A DNA stretch of 64,000 nucleotides. It comes from Streptomyces chattanoogensis (GTDB taxonomy: Bacteria; Actinomycetota; Actinomycetes; Streptomycetales; Streptomycetaceae). The position numbers and the translations under genes are program-made. Below are positions 24,478 to 33,043 of this stretch, piece by piece; position 1 is the stretch's first letter, and the number at the start of each line of letters is the position of its first letter. Where the stretch lies: NCBI RefSeq assembly GCF_001294335.1, contig NZ_LGKG01000024.1, forward strand, positions 124,001 through 188,000. The letters are read 5' to 3'. Below the pieces are notes generated by a model. It was not told where the DNA came from, ran no database searches, and was given only the letters and a program-made list of their open reading frames with translations.

Positions 24478-27400
24478 CGCAGGTGGCAGGCCGACACTCC
24501 GAGCACTACCGGGTCCGGGACGAGGAACTCCTCGTGGGACTCCGCCGTGAGCTCCTCGGCCCCGCCGAGGACGCCGTGCCGGACGATCGGGGCGAGGTGC
24601 TCACCCAGGACGCCCCGATCGACCGGTACCTGACCGGCGTGCTCTATCCGCGTGCCGCGGACAGGGCCGCGAAGGAGCAGCAGGACGACGGCGCCGGAGA
24701 ACAGCAGGGCCTGGACGCCGCCCCTCTGCTCACCCGCGACGACGTCGAGGAGTCCGGCACCGCGCAGGAGGTCGGCGCCTCGGGTGACAGGCGCCCCTCC
24801 TCGATAGGTCTCACCTTCGCGGTCAGCCCGGCCATAAGCAGTTCCATCGTGGTCTCGGCCCGCGCGGCCGTCTACGAGCCCACCGACGCCGATGGCAGGC
24901 GCGTCCCGGCCCGCCGTGCCGAGGCCCGCACCACCTCCGACCAGCGGGAGCGGTGGCTGCGCAAGGAACTCGCCCTCGCTGACCGGACCATCGACGTGAC
25001 CGAGCCGGATCCGAAGATCACGATCGAACTCGCCCCGGAAGCCTCGTTGCACGTCAACGTCCGGCGTCTCGATCCGAACACCGGCACGGTCACGGTCACG
25101 GTCACGTTGATCAACACTCAGAAGGTCGGAGAATGGGATCTCCAGGACGCCTTCTCCCTGTTCCAGTGCGGTCTGACGGTCCGTGCCGCCGACGGCTCCA
25201 CCGCGTTCGTCGAGCGTCCCGCCCCGGCGGCCGGCCATGACCCGGAGATCGCCACGAGTCGGTTGCTGCACCGCCACGCCCCGACCTTCGCGATCGGCCA
25301 CGGTTGCGCCGCCGAGTGGGACTGGACTCCGCAGCCGATCGGTATGACCGAAGCCGAAACGCCCGCCGTCCCCGAGGTGCGGAGTCAGTTCGTGCCCAGC
25401 GTGGAGGTGCTGCTCACCGACTCCAACCCGGAGATCGACAGTTCGGCGCTGTCCATGCTGGGGTTGGCCGAGCAGTCCGATGCCGAGGTCCTGGCCGCTC
25501 TGGAAGGACTCGCCACGGGTTACGAGTACTGGATCGACAGCAAGTCGGCCGAGGCAGACGCTCTGACGGGCGGCCCCCACGAGAAGCCCGCGCGGGAGCA
25601 GGTGACGGCCTGCCGCGAGGCGCTCGACCGAATCTGTGAGGGCATCGAGCTGCTGCGGACCAAACCCGATCTCATGCACGCGTTCCGTCTCGCGAACCGC
25701 GCCATGGCAGACCAGCGTGCCCGCAGCAAGTGGGTGAAGGACGGACGCGTCGGGGCTCCCGACCCGGCCGCCGGCCACTGGCGCCCCTTCCAGATCGCGT
25801 TCGTGCTGCTCTGCCTGGCCGGCATCGACGACCGCGAGCACCGCGACCGGCAGATCTCCGACCTGCTGTGGTTCCCCACCGGTGGTGGCAAGACGGAGGC
25901 CTACCTCGGGCTGATCGCCTTCACGTCGTTCCTGCGTCGGATCCGCAAGGGTGCGGGCGGTGGCGGTGTCACCGTCCTCATGCGCTACACGCTGCGGTTG
26001 CTCACCCTCCAGCAGTTCGAGCGCGCGGCGATCCTGCTCTGTGCCATGGAGCGCATGCGGCGCCGGACGCCCGAGTTGGGCCATGAGGAGTTCTCCGTCG
26101 GCATGTGGGTGGGGCGTTCGGCCACCCCCAACACGCTGGCCGTGGCAGGCCTGAAGCTCGATGAGCTGCGAAGGAATCTCGACAAGCGCCTCGCCACCGA
26201 GAATCCCGTCCAGCTACACGCCTGCCCCTGGTGCGGGACCCGCCTCGACGCACGGAACTACGAAGCCGACGAGGAAGCCAAGCGGATGCATGTCCGATGC
26301 ACTGGCGCGGACTGCGACTTCACCGACGGCCTGCCCGTCCATCTGATCGATGAGGCGGTGTACGACGCACGGCCGACCCTGGTGATCGCCACCGTCGACA
26401 AGTTCGCGTCGATGCCATGGCGCCCGGCGACCTCCGCGCTCTTCAACCGCGACGACGCCCCGGAGGGCGGCACCCCGCCCCCAGAGCTGATCGTCCAGGA
26501 CGAACTCCACTTGATCTCCGGCCCGTTGGGTACGCTCGCCGGCCTCTACGAGACCGCCGTGGACGCACTCGCCGACCGGCCCAAGGTGATCGCCTCCACG
26601 GCGACCATCCGTCGCGCCGCCGATCAGGGCCGCCATCTCTTCGCCCGCGAAGTGCGGCAGTTCCCGCCCGCCGGTCTGGACGCCCGCGACTCGTGGTTCG
26701 CCGTGGAGACCCCGCGCGAGGAAAAGGCGAGCCGCCGCTACGTCGGCCTCCTGGCCCCCGGCACCAGCCAGTCCACCCTCCTGATCCGCACGTACGCCAC
26801 CCTGTTGCACCGGGCTCAGCAGGCGAAGACGGAGGACGAGGTGCGCGACGCGTACTGGAGTCTCGTCGGCTACTTCAACAGCCTCCGGCTGCTGTCCGCG
26901 GCCGAACTCCAGGTCCATGACGACGTGGTGGCCTATCTGGAGATGCTTGCCGAGCGCGAGGGGGTGGAAGTCCGCTCGGTCGCCAACTATTCGGAGCTGA
27001 CGAGTCGTATCGACGCCAGCGAGATCCCCACCCGCCTCAAGGGCATCGAGAAGCGGCTGCCCGGCGATGACACCGTGGACGTCCTCCTGGCCACCAACAT
27101 GATCGCGGTCGGCGTGGACGTGGACCGCCTCGGTCTCATGGCCGTGATGGGCCAGCCGCAGACGACCGCCGAGTACATCCAGGCCACCAGTCGGGTCGGC
27201 CGCGCGCACCCCGGACTGGTCGCGGTCATGCTCAACTCGACCCGGTCCCGGGACCGTTCCCACTACGAGAGCTTCCAGCATTTCCACTCCGCCCTGTACC
27301 GCGAGGTCGAGTCCACCTCCATCACCCCGTTCTCCGCCCGGGCCCGCGACCGGGGCCTGCACGCGGTGATCGTCGCCCTCGCCCGCATCATGATCCCGGC

Positions 27401-27731
27401 CGCTCGACCCAATGAGGGCGCCGGCCAGGTCGAGTCGTACGAACACGTGCTCCGGGGGCGTATCAAGTCCATCCTCCTGGGGCGCGTGGAGGCGGTCACC
27501 AGGGAGGAGACCGGAGCCGTGTCGCAGGCCTTCGACGAGTTCGTCGAATGGTGGTGCGCCGAGGCCGACATCCACAACGGCCTGCTGTTCGAGCCTCAGA
27601 GGGGCAGTCGTACCCCTTCGCTCCTGAAGGCGTACGACGACGAGTCACAGGACGCCGAGGCATGGTCCACGTTGTGGAGCCTGCGCGACGTCGACGCCGA
27701 GACCGCCCTGTTCATGGAGGGAACCCGATGA
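24474..27731 (+). CDS. drmA: DISARM DrmA-like helicase
   Basis: The protein has 1085 residues. The helicase core begins in the middle: LWFPTGGGKTEAYLGL (Walker A, near 466), TVLMRYTLRLLTLQQF, a zinc-ribbon CPWCG near 583 with later paired cysteines, LIVQDELHLISGPLGTLAG (motif II as DELH, near 674), IASTATIRRA (near 707) and QATSRVGRAHPG (motif VI, near 902). The DELHLISGPLGT and STATIRRA signatures are those of DISARM helicase DrmA (family knowledge). The first 400 residues contain beta-rich segments (TGTVTVTVTLINTQ). The ATG at 24474 overlaps the UvrD-like stop. In DISARM, DrmA acts with DrmB to load on and block incoming DNA. Confidence 0.88.
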   Translation: MTQVAGRHSEHYRVRDEELLVGLRRELLGPAEDAVPDDRGEVLTQDAPIDRYLTGVLYPRAADRAAKEQQDDGAGEQQGLDAAPLLTRDDVEESGTAQEVGASGDRRPSSIGLTFAVSPAISSSIVVSARAAVYEPTDADGRRVPARRAEARTTSDQRERWLRKELALADRTIDVTEPDPKITIELAPEASLHVNVRRLDPNTGTVTVTVTLINTQKVGEWDLQDAFSLFQCGLTVRAADGSTAFVERPAPAAGHDPEIATSRLLHRHAPTFAIGHGCAAEWDWTPQPIGMTEAETPAVPEVRSQFVPSVEVLLTDSNPEIDSSALSMLGLAEQSDAEVLAALEGLATGYEYWIDSKSAEADALTGGPHEKPAREQVTACREALDRICEGIELLRTKPDLMHAFRLANRAMADQRARSKWVKDGRVGAPDPAAGHWRPFQIAFVLLCLAGIDDREHRDRQISDLLWFPTGGGKTEAYLGLIAFTSFLRRIRKGAGGGGVTVLMRYTLRLLTLQQFERAAILLCAMERMRRRTPELGHEEFSVGMWVGRSATPNTLAVAGLKLDELRRNLDKRLATENPVQLHACPWCGTRLDARNYEADEEAKRMHVRCTGADCDFTDGLPVHLIDEAVYDARPTLVIATVDKFASMPWRPATSALFNRDDAPEGGTPPPELIVQDELHLISGPLGTLAGLYETAVDALADRPKVIASTATIRRAADQGRHLFAREVRQFPPAGLDARDSWFAVETPREEKASRRYVGLLAPGTSQSTLLIRTYATLLHRAQQAKTEDEVRDAYWSLVGYFNSLRLLSAAELQVHDDVVAYLEMLAEREGVEVRSVANYSELTSRIDASEIPTRLKGIEKRLPGDDTVDVLLATNMIAVGVDVDRLGLMAVMGQPQTTAEYIQATSRVGRAHPGLVAVMLNSTRSRDRSHYESFQHFHSALYREVESTSITPFSARARDRGLHAVIVALARIMIPAARPNEGAGQVESYEHVLRGRIKSILLGRVEAVTREETGAVSQAFDEFVEWWCAEADIHNGLLFEPQRGSRTPSLLKAYDDESQDAEAWSTLWSLRDVDAETALFMEGTR

Positions 27732-29593
27732 CCCCACCCCCCACCCGCCGTCGCCGGACCGGCGCGAACGGCGCCGCGCCCGCCCACAAGCTTCCGCGGC
27801 GCGGTGCGGTCCGCCGCGCCCAGGCGATCACCACGTACGGCGTCGGTTCGCTCATCGCCGTCGACCACGAGTCCTTCATCGTCTCGGGACTCGACGAGGC
27901 CGAGCAGAGCTGGAGCCGTGACGAGTCCCCGCGGGTCTACGAACGGCGCCTGGCCCGAGTGCTCGACGTCGACTACTTCCGGTTGCCGCCCGCTTCCGAC
28001 GACACCAGCAAGGACGGTCTCCGGGTCCGACGATTCCCCTTGATGCACTCCTGCCCCGAGTGCAACGACCTGCAACGGCACCGCGACTTCAACCCGCCCA
28101 CCGGGCGAAGCGTCTGCGGCACGTGCGAGGTCGACCTGGTCCCCTCCCGTTTCGTGGTCGCCTGCGAGGCCGGACACCTGGGCGAGTTCCCGTACTGGCA
28201 GTGGGTGCACCGCTCCACGGACCGTGGTGCCACGAGGGCGGCACAGTGCGGTGGGAAGCTCAAGATGCGCACGTCCGGGCGCACATCGTCGCTCCGCTCC
28301 ATTCTCGTCTCCTGCGCCTGTGGGCAGGCTCCCGAGGTCTCGATGGAGGGTTCCTTCCGCAGGAGCGCGCTCAAGGACCTGGGCCTCAAGTGTCAAGGAA
28401 CCCGCCCGTGGCTCGGTTCGTCCGTCCCCGCTCAGGAGTGCGGACTCCCTCTGCGCACACTTCAGCGAGGTTCGTCGGCATTGTGGCAGCCGGTGCTGAA
28501 GTCGGCGCTCTCCATCCCGCCGTGGAGCGACGGCCGCTCGGATCCGCTCGCCGAACACTGGGCAGCGCTCCGTGAGTACGACGCACGCGAGCAAGTCGAG
28601 ATCTATCTCAAAGGTGCTTTCAAGGGAAAGTGTCCAGTAGCGCTGGACGAGGTGATGGCACTCCTCGACGCGGAGCGCGAGGAGGACCCCGACAGCGAGA
28701 CGGCCCCCACCTTCGACCACCGCTACCGCGCGCTGCGCAACAAGGAGTACGAGCGTCTCCGCGCTGGCAACGATGAGAGCGAGCACTCCCGCGACGAGCA
28801 GTTCGTCTGTGAGGCCCCGCTGGGCGACCAGAGCGTGCTCGACCCGCTCGGCGTCACCGGGCCGATGCTGGTCAAGAAGCTTCGCGAGGTGCGCGCCCTG
28901 AAGGCGTTCACCCGGCTCGTCGACGCCGAGTCGACGATCGACTCCACGGAGATGCAGCTGTCGGAACGTCCCCTGAACTGGCTCCCGGCCATGGAGGTGC
29001 GGGGCGAGGGAGTCTTCCTCCGATTGGACGAGGACCGACTCGGCGCCTGGGAAAAGAGCGTGGCGGTGGCAGCCCGGGTCGAGCGGATGCGTACCGCCCA
29101 CCAGCGGGTGCTCGACCAGCGGGCCGATGACCCGAGCAGGGCCGTACCCTCCCCCGCAACCCCTCGCATGGTGCTGCTGCACACGCTGGCCCACGTCCTC
29201 ATCAACGAGTGGAGTCTGGAGGCGGGTTACCCGGCCGCGGCCCTGCGCGAGCGCCTGTACGCCGCCGACGACATGGCCGGGGTACTCGTCTACACGGCGA
29301 CGAGCGACTCGGCGGGCAGCCTGGGTGGTCTGGTCGCCCAAGGTGAACCAGAGGCCCTCGGTCGTACGGTGCGTTCGGCCGTCCGCCGTGCCGAGTGGTG
29401 TTCCTCGGACCCGCTCTGTATGGAGACCGAGGCGTCCGGTGCCGGCGGGATCAACCTGGCGGCCTGCCACGCCTGCGTGATGCTGCCGGAGACGAGTTGC
29501 GAGCACAACAACATCCTGCTCGACCGCGCCCTGCTCGTCGGTACCCCCGACGACCCTCGACTGGGGTACTTCGAGGGCGTCCTGGGGCAGTGA
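27728..29593 (+). CDS. drmB: DISARM DrmB-like protein (DUF1998)
   Basis: The protein has 621 residues. The N-terminus matches the DrmB pattern: RRAQAITTYGVGSLIAV, then FIVSGLDEAEQSW and FPLMHSCPECNDLQ. Cysteine pairs follow (CPEC, CGTC near 130, CEAGHLGEFPYWQWVH near 145), suggesting zinc binding. The C-terminal part has the DUF1998 features HTLAHVLINEWSLEAGYP, CSSDPLC and ACHACVMLPETSCEHNN. DrmB is the conserved partner of DrmA in all DISARM classes. ATGA overlap with drmA indicates coupling. It is the last gene; a strong hairpin follows. Confidence 0.88.
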   Translation: MTPPPTRRRRTGANGAAPAHKLPRRGAVRRAQAITTYGVGSLIAVDHESFIVSGLDEAEQSWSRDESPRVYERRLARVLDVDYFRLPPASDDTSKDGLRVRRFPLMHSCPECNDLQRHRDFNPPTGRSVCGTCEVDLVPSRFVVACEAGHLGEFPYWQWVHRSTDRGATRAAQCGGKLKMRTSGRTSSLRSILVSCACGQAPEVSMEGSFRRSALKDLGLKCQGTRPWLGSSVPAQECGLPLRTLQRGSSALWQPVLKSALSIPPWSDGRSDPLAEHWAALREYDAREQVEIYLKGAFKGKCPVALDEVMALLDAEREEDPDSETAPTFDHRYRALRNKEYERLRAGNDESEHSRDEQFVCEAPLGDQSVLDPLGVTGPMLVKKLREVRALKAFTRLVDAESTIDSTEMQLSERPLNWLPAMEVRGEGVFLRLDEDRLGAWEKSVAVAARVERMRTAHQRVLDQRADDPSRAVPSPATPRMVLLHTLAHVLINEWSLEAGYPAAALRERLYAADDMAGVLVYTATSDSAGSLGGLVAQGEPEALGRTVRSAVRRAEWCSSDPLCMETEASGAGGINLAACHACVMLPETSCEHNNILLDRALLVGTPDDPRLGYFEGVLGQ

Positions 29594-29637
29594 CGTCGAA
29601 TCATCCGCCATGGCACCGAGGGTGATCCGTCACGTGC

Positions 29638-29698
29638 CGCTCTCCCGACCTTCGGAGCCGGAGAAGCTGCCGCAACGGCTCCGAAGGTCGGGAGAGCG
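29638..29698 (+). terminator. Terminator of the helicase/DISARM operon
   Basis: A perfect 23-bp stem with a 15-base loop: the left arm begins CGCTCTCCCGACC at 29638 and the right arm ends GGTCGGGAGAGCG at 29698. It is the strongest hairpin in the window and lies 44 bases after the drmB stop codon. Confidence 0.88.
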
Positions 29699-29971
29699 CA
29701 GCCCGGAGCGTCAAGTCGCTCACTTCGCAATACGCTCTGCGTCCGCCTCGAACCGCAACTGGGCCCGGTCGAGGACCTCGTCCGCGTCATGGCCGTGCAC
29801 TTGGAGTCAATGAAGGAGGTCAGCGATGGCCTCGGCCGCAGTCGTCTCAGCGACGGTTGTCATCAACCTGTTCGACGCGGCCGGACGTACAGGCCGCCGC
29901 ACTTCGTAAGAAACCGATGACGTTTTTGGCCCTTGAGACATGCACGTTCCGGCTGTGACCGTGCGGGGTGC
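29699..29971. other. Remnant sequence after the operon
   Basis: No intact gene is seen. A minus-strand frame from a GTG at 29806 to a TGA at 29723 encodes VHGHDADEVLDRAQLRF and then EADAERIAK, which reads like the end of a real gene without its beginning. This is probably decayed cargo. Confidence 0.4.
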
Positions 29972-30367
29972 TCAGACTGGTCGTGAGTTCCCCCAGGTGA
30001 CCTTGCGCTCGGCCAGAAGCTGAACGCCCCACCGGTCCGAGTGGGCGGCGACGATTGCCATGCCGCGACCCGTCTCGGCATCATCGGTAGCCTCGACGAG
30101 AACCGGTAAGGCTCTTGCGTCCGGATCGTGGACCTCGATACGAAGGCGAGTGCCGCTCATGGAAACGGCCGGCGTCGCCGGAGTGCCCCTGCCGACGTGA
30201 GTGATCACGTTGGACACGAGTTCGCTGACACAGAGTTGAGCCACCCGCCAGGCGGCCTCCCTCCCGCAGGCATCGGCGACCTCGGTGACCAGTCGCCAGT
30301 AGACGTCCATGAACTCGACCAGGCCACGGTGGTTGAGGAACTCGTCCCGGAACAGCAGGTCCACCAT
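29972..30367 (-). CDS. HATPase-domain protein, RsbW/anti-sigma type
   Basis: The protein has about 131 residues, the size of small Streptomyces ATP-binding regulators. The N-box is SELVSNVITHVGRG and the G-box is GRGMAIVAAHSDRWGV, so this is a stand-alone histidine-kinase-like ATPase of the RsbW/SpoIIAB group. Such proteins usually bind sigma or anti-anti-sigma factors; none is next to it. The ATG at 30367 matches the family length; upstream the frame runs into the relaxase-like scrap, so the promoter may have been lost. It lies at the island's right edge and has no clear link to the defence genes. Confidence 0.7.
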   Translation of the reverse strand: MVDLLFRDEFLNHRGLVEFMDVYWRLVTEVADACGREAAWRVAQLCVSELVSNVITHVGRGTPATPAVSMSGTRLRIEVHDPDARALPVLVEATDDAETGRGMAIVAAHSDRWGVQLLAERKVTWGNSRPV

Positions 30368-30530
30368 CGTCTCGGCCGGCTGCCCCTGAGCGCGGCCGGT
30401 GCGGTGACGGGCAGCAGGTCGAGTGTGGCGCCGTGTGCGACCAGCTGGCCTTGTGCCGTGCGGTCGTCGCTGTGAGAGAGGTGCCACGGGTTGCCCGGCC
30501 GGACGGCGACCGGTTCGGGGCTGGTGGTGG

Positions 30531-30760
30531 CAAGGGTGGAGCCCGCGTAGAACACCGGCCCGCCCTTGTCGTTGGTGTCGCCGGGCAGGGCGAAGTTGCA
30601 GCCGAGCGCGTCTCCAGAGGGGCCGTGCTGGAGGCGCACGGCCACGCCGGTGGCCTCAAGCACGGCGAAGAAGTCGGTCTCGTCGGCTGTGGCGGCGACC
30701 GCGCGGCGCACTCGCTGGCGCAGGACCTCGCGGGCGGTGGCATCCAGGCTCCTGGCCGCG
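30531..30760 (-). pseudogene. Relaxase/mobilisation-like remnant
   Basis: The frame reads TAREVLRQRVRRAVAATA and then DFFAVLEATGVAVRLQHG, followed by GCNFALPGDTNDKGG and VFYAGSTLA. This resembles a conserved C-terminal region of relaxase/mobilisation proteins of actinobacterial integrative elements (pattern like VALPGDTxKxGGxxWYGGGxLA). No catalytic histidines or N-terminus remain. It supports origin of the island from a conjugative or mobilisable element. Confidence 0.6.
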
Positions 30761-30770
30761 CCCCGGCAAG

Positions 30771-31139
30771 GTCACCGACCTCTTCGAACAGCTCGTCGCC
30801 AACTCCGGCCTCCCGCCGATCCGACTGCATGATCTCCGCCATGGCGCGGCTACGCTCATGCTCGCCGCTGGCGGCGACGTCAAGGTCGTCTCCGACACCC
30901 TTGGGCACAGCGACACCCGGATCACGCGGGACATCTACCAGAGCGTCTTCCCGCAGGTCACCAAGGACGCCGCCGAAGCCACCGCCAAGCTGGTCCCGCT
31001 CCCGCGGAAAGCGGAGGCGGAAGAGGCCGCTCGCAAGGCGAGGAAGGCCCGGAAGGAAGCCAAGCGCGCCAAGAAGGCCCGGGCCGAAGGCAAGAAGAAG
31101 ACCGGCGAGAAGGCCAAGCGGAAGAAGCTCAAAAAGTAG
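30771..31139 (+). pseudogene. Truncated tyrosine integrase, right copy
   Basis: The open part starts VTDLFEQLVANSGLPP and contains the catalytic boxes IRLHDLRHGAATLMLAAG and TLGHSDTRITRDIYQSVFP, then a lysine-rich tail ending at 31139. The core Arg, His-x-x-Arg and Tyr are intact, but the N-terminal DNA-binding half is missing, replaced by relaxase-like scrap in the opposite orientation. Its position, immediately before the terminator and the tRNA, is typical of int in tRNA-integrating elements. Confidence 0.88.
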
Positions 31140-31226
31140 GTCACTAGACCGCTCCGCTCACGCATCGCTCACGCAATCCATCCCACGGCACCCCGGCCGT
31201 GCGCCCCGCCATGTCCCGAGCAAGAC

Positions 31227-31263
31227 AAAACCCCAGGTCACGGACTGTGTGACCTGGGGTTTT
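31227..31263. terminator. Bidirectional terminator between int and tRNA-Thr
   Basis: A perfect 15-bp stem, AAAACCCCAGGTCAC with GTGACCTGGGGTTTT, has a 7-base loop. Terminal T-runs exist in both directions, so it can end both the integrase and the tRNA transcripts. A decayed copy lies near 9695-9732. Confidence 0.88.
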
Positions 31264-31264
31264 C

Positions 31265-31288
31265 CTGAGCCGCCTTCGGGATTCGAAC
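31265..31288 (+). repeat. Right attachment-site copy
   Basis: Twenty-four bases at the 3' end of tRNA-Thr, identical to 9733-9756. It covers the acceptor 3' strand and most of the T arm. Confidence 0.85.
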
Positions 31289-31341
31289 CCGAGACCTACG
31301 CATTACGAGTGCGTTGCTCTGGCCAACTGAGCTAAGGCGGC
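31268..31341 (-). tRNA. tRNA-Thr (CGT anticodon)
   Basis: The 74-base cloverleaf is complete: acceptor GCCGCCT with AGGCGGC, D arm with AGTTGG, anticodon stem ACGCA with TGCGT around loop CTCGTAA, and T arm CGGGTTCGAATCCCG. The anticodon CGT reads ACG threonine codons. CCA is not fully encoded (TCA follows). Its 3' end serves as the integration target of the island. Confidence 0.97.
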
Positions 31342-31423
31342 GTGGTGCGCGGCCCAGTCTACACATTGCCAGGGGGTGCTTCGGCACGGGTTTAGGGGCT
31401 GGTCAGGAGCGGCGGGGTGGGGG

Positions 31424-33043
31424 TCAGGTGCAGCGCTTGTTTTTGGGTGGGGCGGTGCCCTCGAGGAGGTAGGTGTTGATGGCGGTGTCGATGCAGTCGC
31501 TGCCGCGGCCGTAGGCGGTGTGGCCGTCGCCCTCGTAGGTGAGGAGGGTGGCGCTGGAGAGCTGGCGGGCGAGGCTCTTGGCCCAGGTGTAGGGGGTGGC
31601 GGGGTCGCGGGTGGTGCCTACGACGACGATGGGGGCGGCGCCCTTGGCCTCGATGCGGTGGGCGTCGGCGGTGGGCTTGACCGGCCAGTAGGCGCAGTTC
31701 AGGGCGGCCCAGGCGAAGGCTTCGCCGAAGACCGGGGAGGCCTTGCGGAAGGCGGGGGCGGCGGCGCGGACCTGGCCGGCGGTGGTGAAGGCGGGCGGGA
31801 GGTCGAGGCAGTTGACGGCCGGGTTGGCGTACATCTGGTTGGCGTAGCGGCCTGCGGCGTCGCGCTCGTAGTAGCTGTCGGAGAGGGTGAGCAGACCGCG
31901 GCCGTTGCCCTTCTGGGCCTGGGCGAGGTACTGGCGCAGGGTGGGCCAGGACCCCTCGTCGTACATGGCGGCGATCACGCCCGTGGTGGCCAGGGACTCG
32001 GTCAGCTTGCGGGCCTCGCCGGTCGCGACGGGGTGGGCGTCCAGCTTCTTGAAGAAGGCGGAGAGATTACGGCCGGCGTCCTCGGCGCTCTTGTTGCCGA
32101 GGGGGCAGTCCTTGCGCTTGATGCAGTCGGTGGCGAAGGCGGTGAAGGCGGTGTTGAAGCCGGCGGTCTGGTTGATGTTGACGGTACGGGAGTCGAGCGC
32201 CGGGTCCATGGCGCCGTCGAGAACCAGGCGGCCGGTGCGGCCGGGGTAGAGCCCGGCGTACGTGGCGCCGAGGAAGGTGCCGTACGAGGCGCCCACATAG
32301 GTCAGTTTCTTGTCGCCCAGGAGGGCCCGCAGCATGTCCATGTCGCGGGCCGCCTCGATGGTGGAGACGTGCCCGAGCAGTTTGCCGGAGCGCGCTTCGC
32401 AGCCCTTGGAGAAGTCGCGGTAGGCGGTGGTGAGCGTGTTGACCTCGGCGGCGGAGTCGGGGGTCTGGTCGGTCTGGGTGAAGCGGTCCATCTGCTTGTT
32501 GGAGAGGCACTGGACCGGTGAGCTCCGGGCCACGCCCCGGGGGTCCATCGCCACCATGTCGTAGCGCGCGCGGACGGCCGCGGGCTGGGGCGCGTACTGC
32601 TGGAGGTAGTCGATCGCCGATCCGCCGGGGCCGCCCGGGTTGACCATGAGGGAGCCGATGCGGGCACCGGGGCCGGTGGCCTTCTTGCGGGCCACGGCGA
32701 GCTTGATGTCGGTCCCGGTGCCGGGCTTCCCGTAGTCCAGGGGCGCCTTCATCGTGGCGCACTCGAACCCGGACACCCCGCATGCGTGCCAGCTGAGCTT
32801 CTGGTCGTAGTACGGGCGGAGCTTGGCCGGGATGCCGGGCGGGAGGGGTGCGAGGACGGACGAGGCGTCGTCGGGGGTGGCGTGCTCGGCACCGGCGTCG
32901 TGCGCGCGGCCCGGGGACGCCGCCGCATCCGGAGCGGCCTGGCCGCCGCCCGGTGAGCAGCCCGAGACAAGCAGAGCGGTGGCAGCGAAGACGGCAGCGG
33001 TGGTGGTACGGAGCAGACGGCGGCTGTGGCGGCTGGTGGCCAT
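31424..33043 (-). CDS. Lipoprotein alpha/beta-hydrolase, tripeptidyl aminopeptidase-like
   Basis: The protein has 539 residues. A signal peptide ends in a lipobox (LLVSGC), so it should be membrane-anchored outside the cell. The hydrolase core has VNPGGPGGSAIDYLQQ (oxyanion region), the nucleophile elbow GASYGTFLG, the acid in TTRDPATP and the histidine in GDGHTAYGRGSDC. This matches the SlpD/SlpE and tripeptidyl aminopeptidase group that releases peptides from protein N-termini. A C-terminal extension with paired cysteines is typical. ATG 33043 was chosen with GAGGGA upstream; the open frame reaches further but lacks protein character. It stands alone beside the tRNA. Confidence 0.9.
   Translation of the reverse strand: MATSRHSRRLLRTTTAAVFAATALLVSGCSPGGGQAAPDAAASPGRAHDAGAEHATPDDASSVLAPLPPGIPAKLRPYYDQKLSWHACGVSGFECATMKAPLDYGKPGTGTDIKLAVARKKATGPGARIGSLMVNPGGPGGSAIDYLQQYAPQPAAVRARYDMVAMDPRGVARSSPVQCLSNKQMDRFTQTDQTPDSAAEVNTLTTAYRDFSKGCEARSGKLLGHVSTIEAARDMDMLRALLGDKKLTYVGASYGTFLGATYAGLYPGRTGRLVLDGAMDPALDSRTVNINQTAGFNTAFTAFATDCIKRKDCPLGNKSAEDAGRNLSAFFKKLDAHPVATGEARKLTESLATTGVIAAMYDEGSWPTLRQYLAQAQKGNGRGLLTLSDSYYERDAAGRYANQMYANPAVNCLDLPPAFTTAGQVRAAAPAFRKASPVFGEAFAWAALNCAYWPVKPTADAHRIEAKGAAPIVVVGTTRDPATPYTWAKSLARQLSSATLLTYEGDGHTAYGRGSDCIDTAINTYLLEGTAPPKNKRCT

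Larger units (their letters stand above)
9733..31288. mobile_element. Genomic island at tRNA-Thr with a defence cargo
   Basis: About 21.5 kb lies between two direct copies of the tRNA-Thr(CGT) 3' end. The tRNA is intact at the right, and its 3' end points into the island, as expected for integration into a tRNA 3' end. A truncated integrase (30771-31139) and a relaxase-like scrap (30531-30760) lie at the right edge. The left integrase remnant lies outside the left repeat, so it belonged to a second, tandem element. No intact integrase remains, so the island is probably immobile by itself. Cargo: vsr-like nuclease, two cytosine methyltransferases, GHKL ATPases, helicases and DrmA/DrmB homologues. 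Confidence 0.8.
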
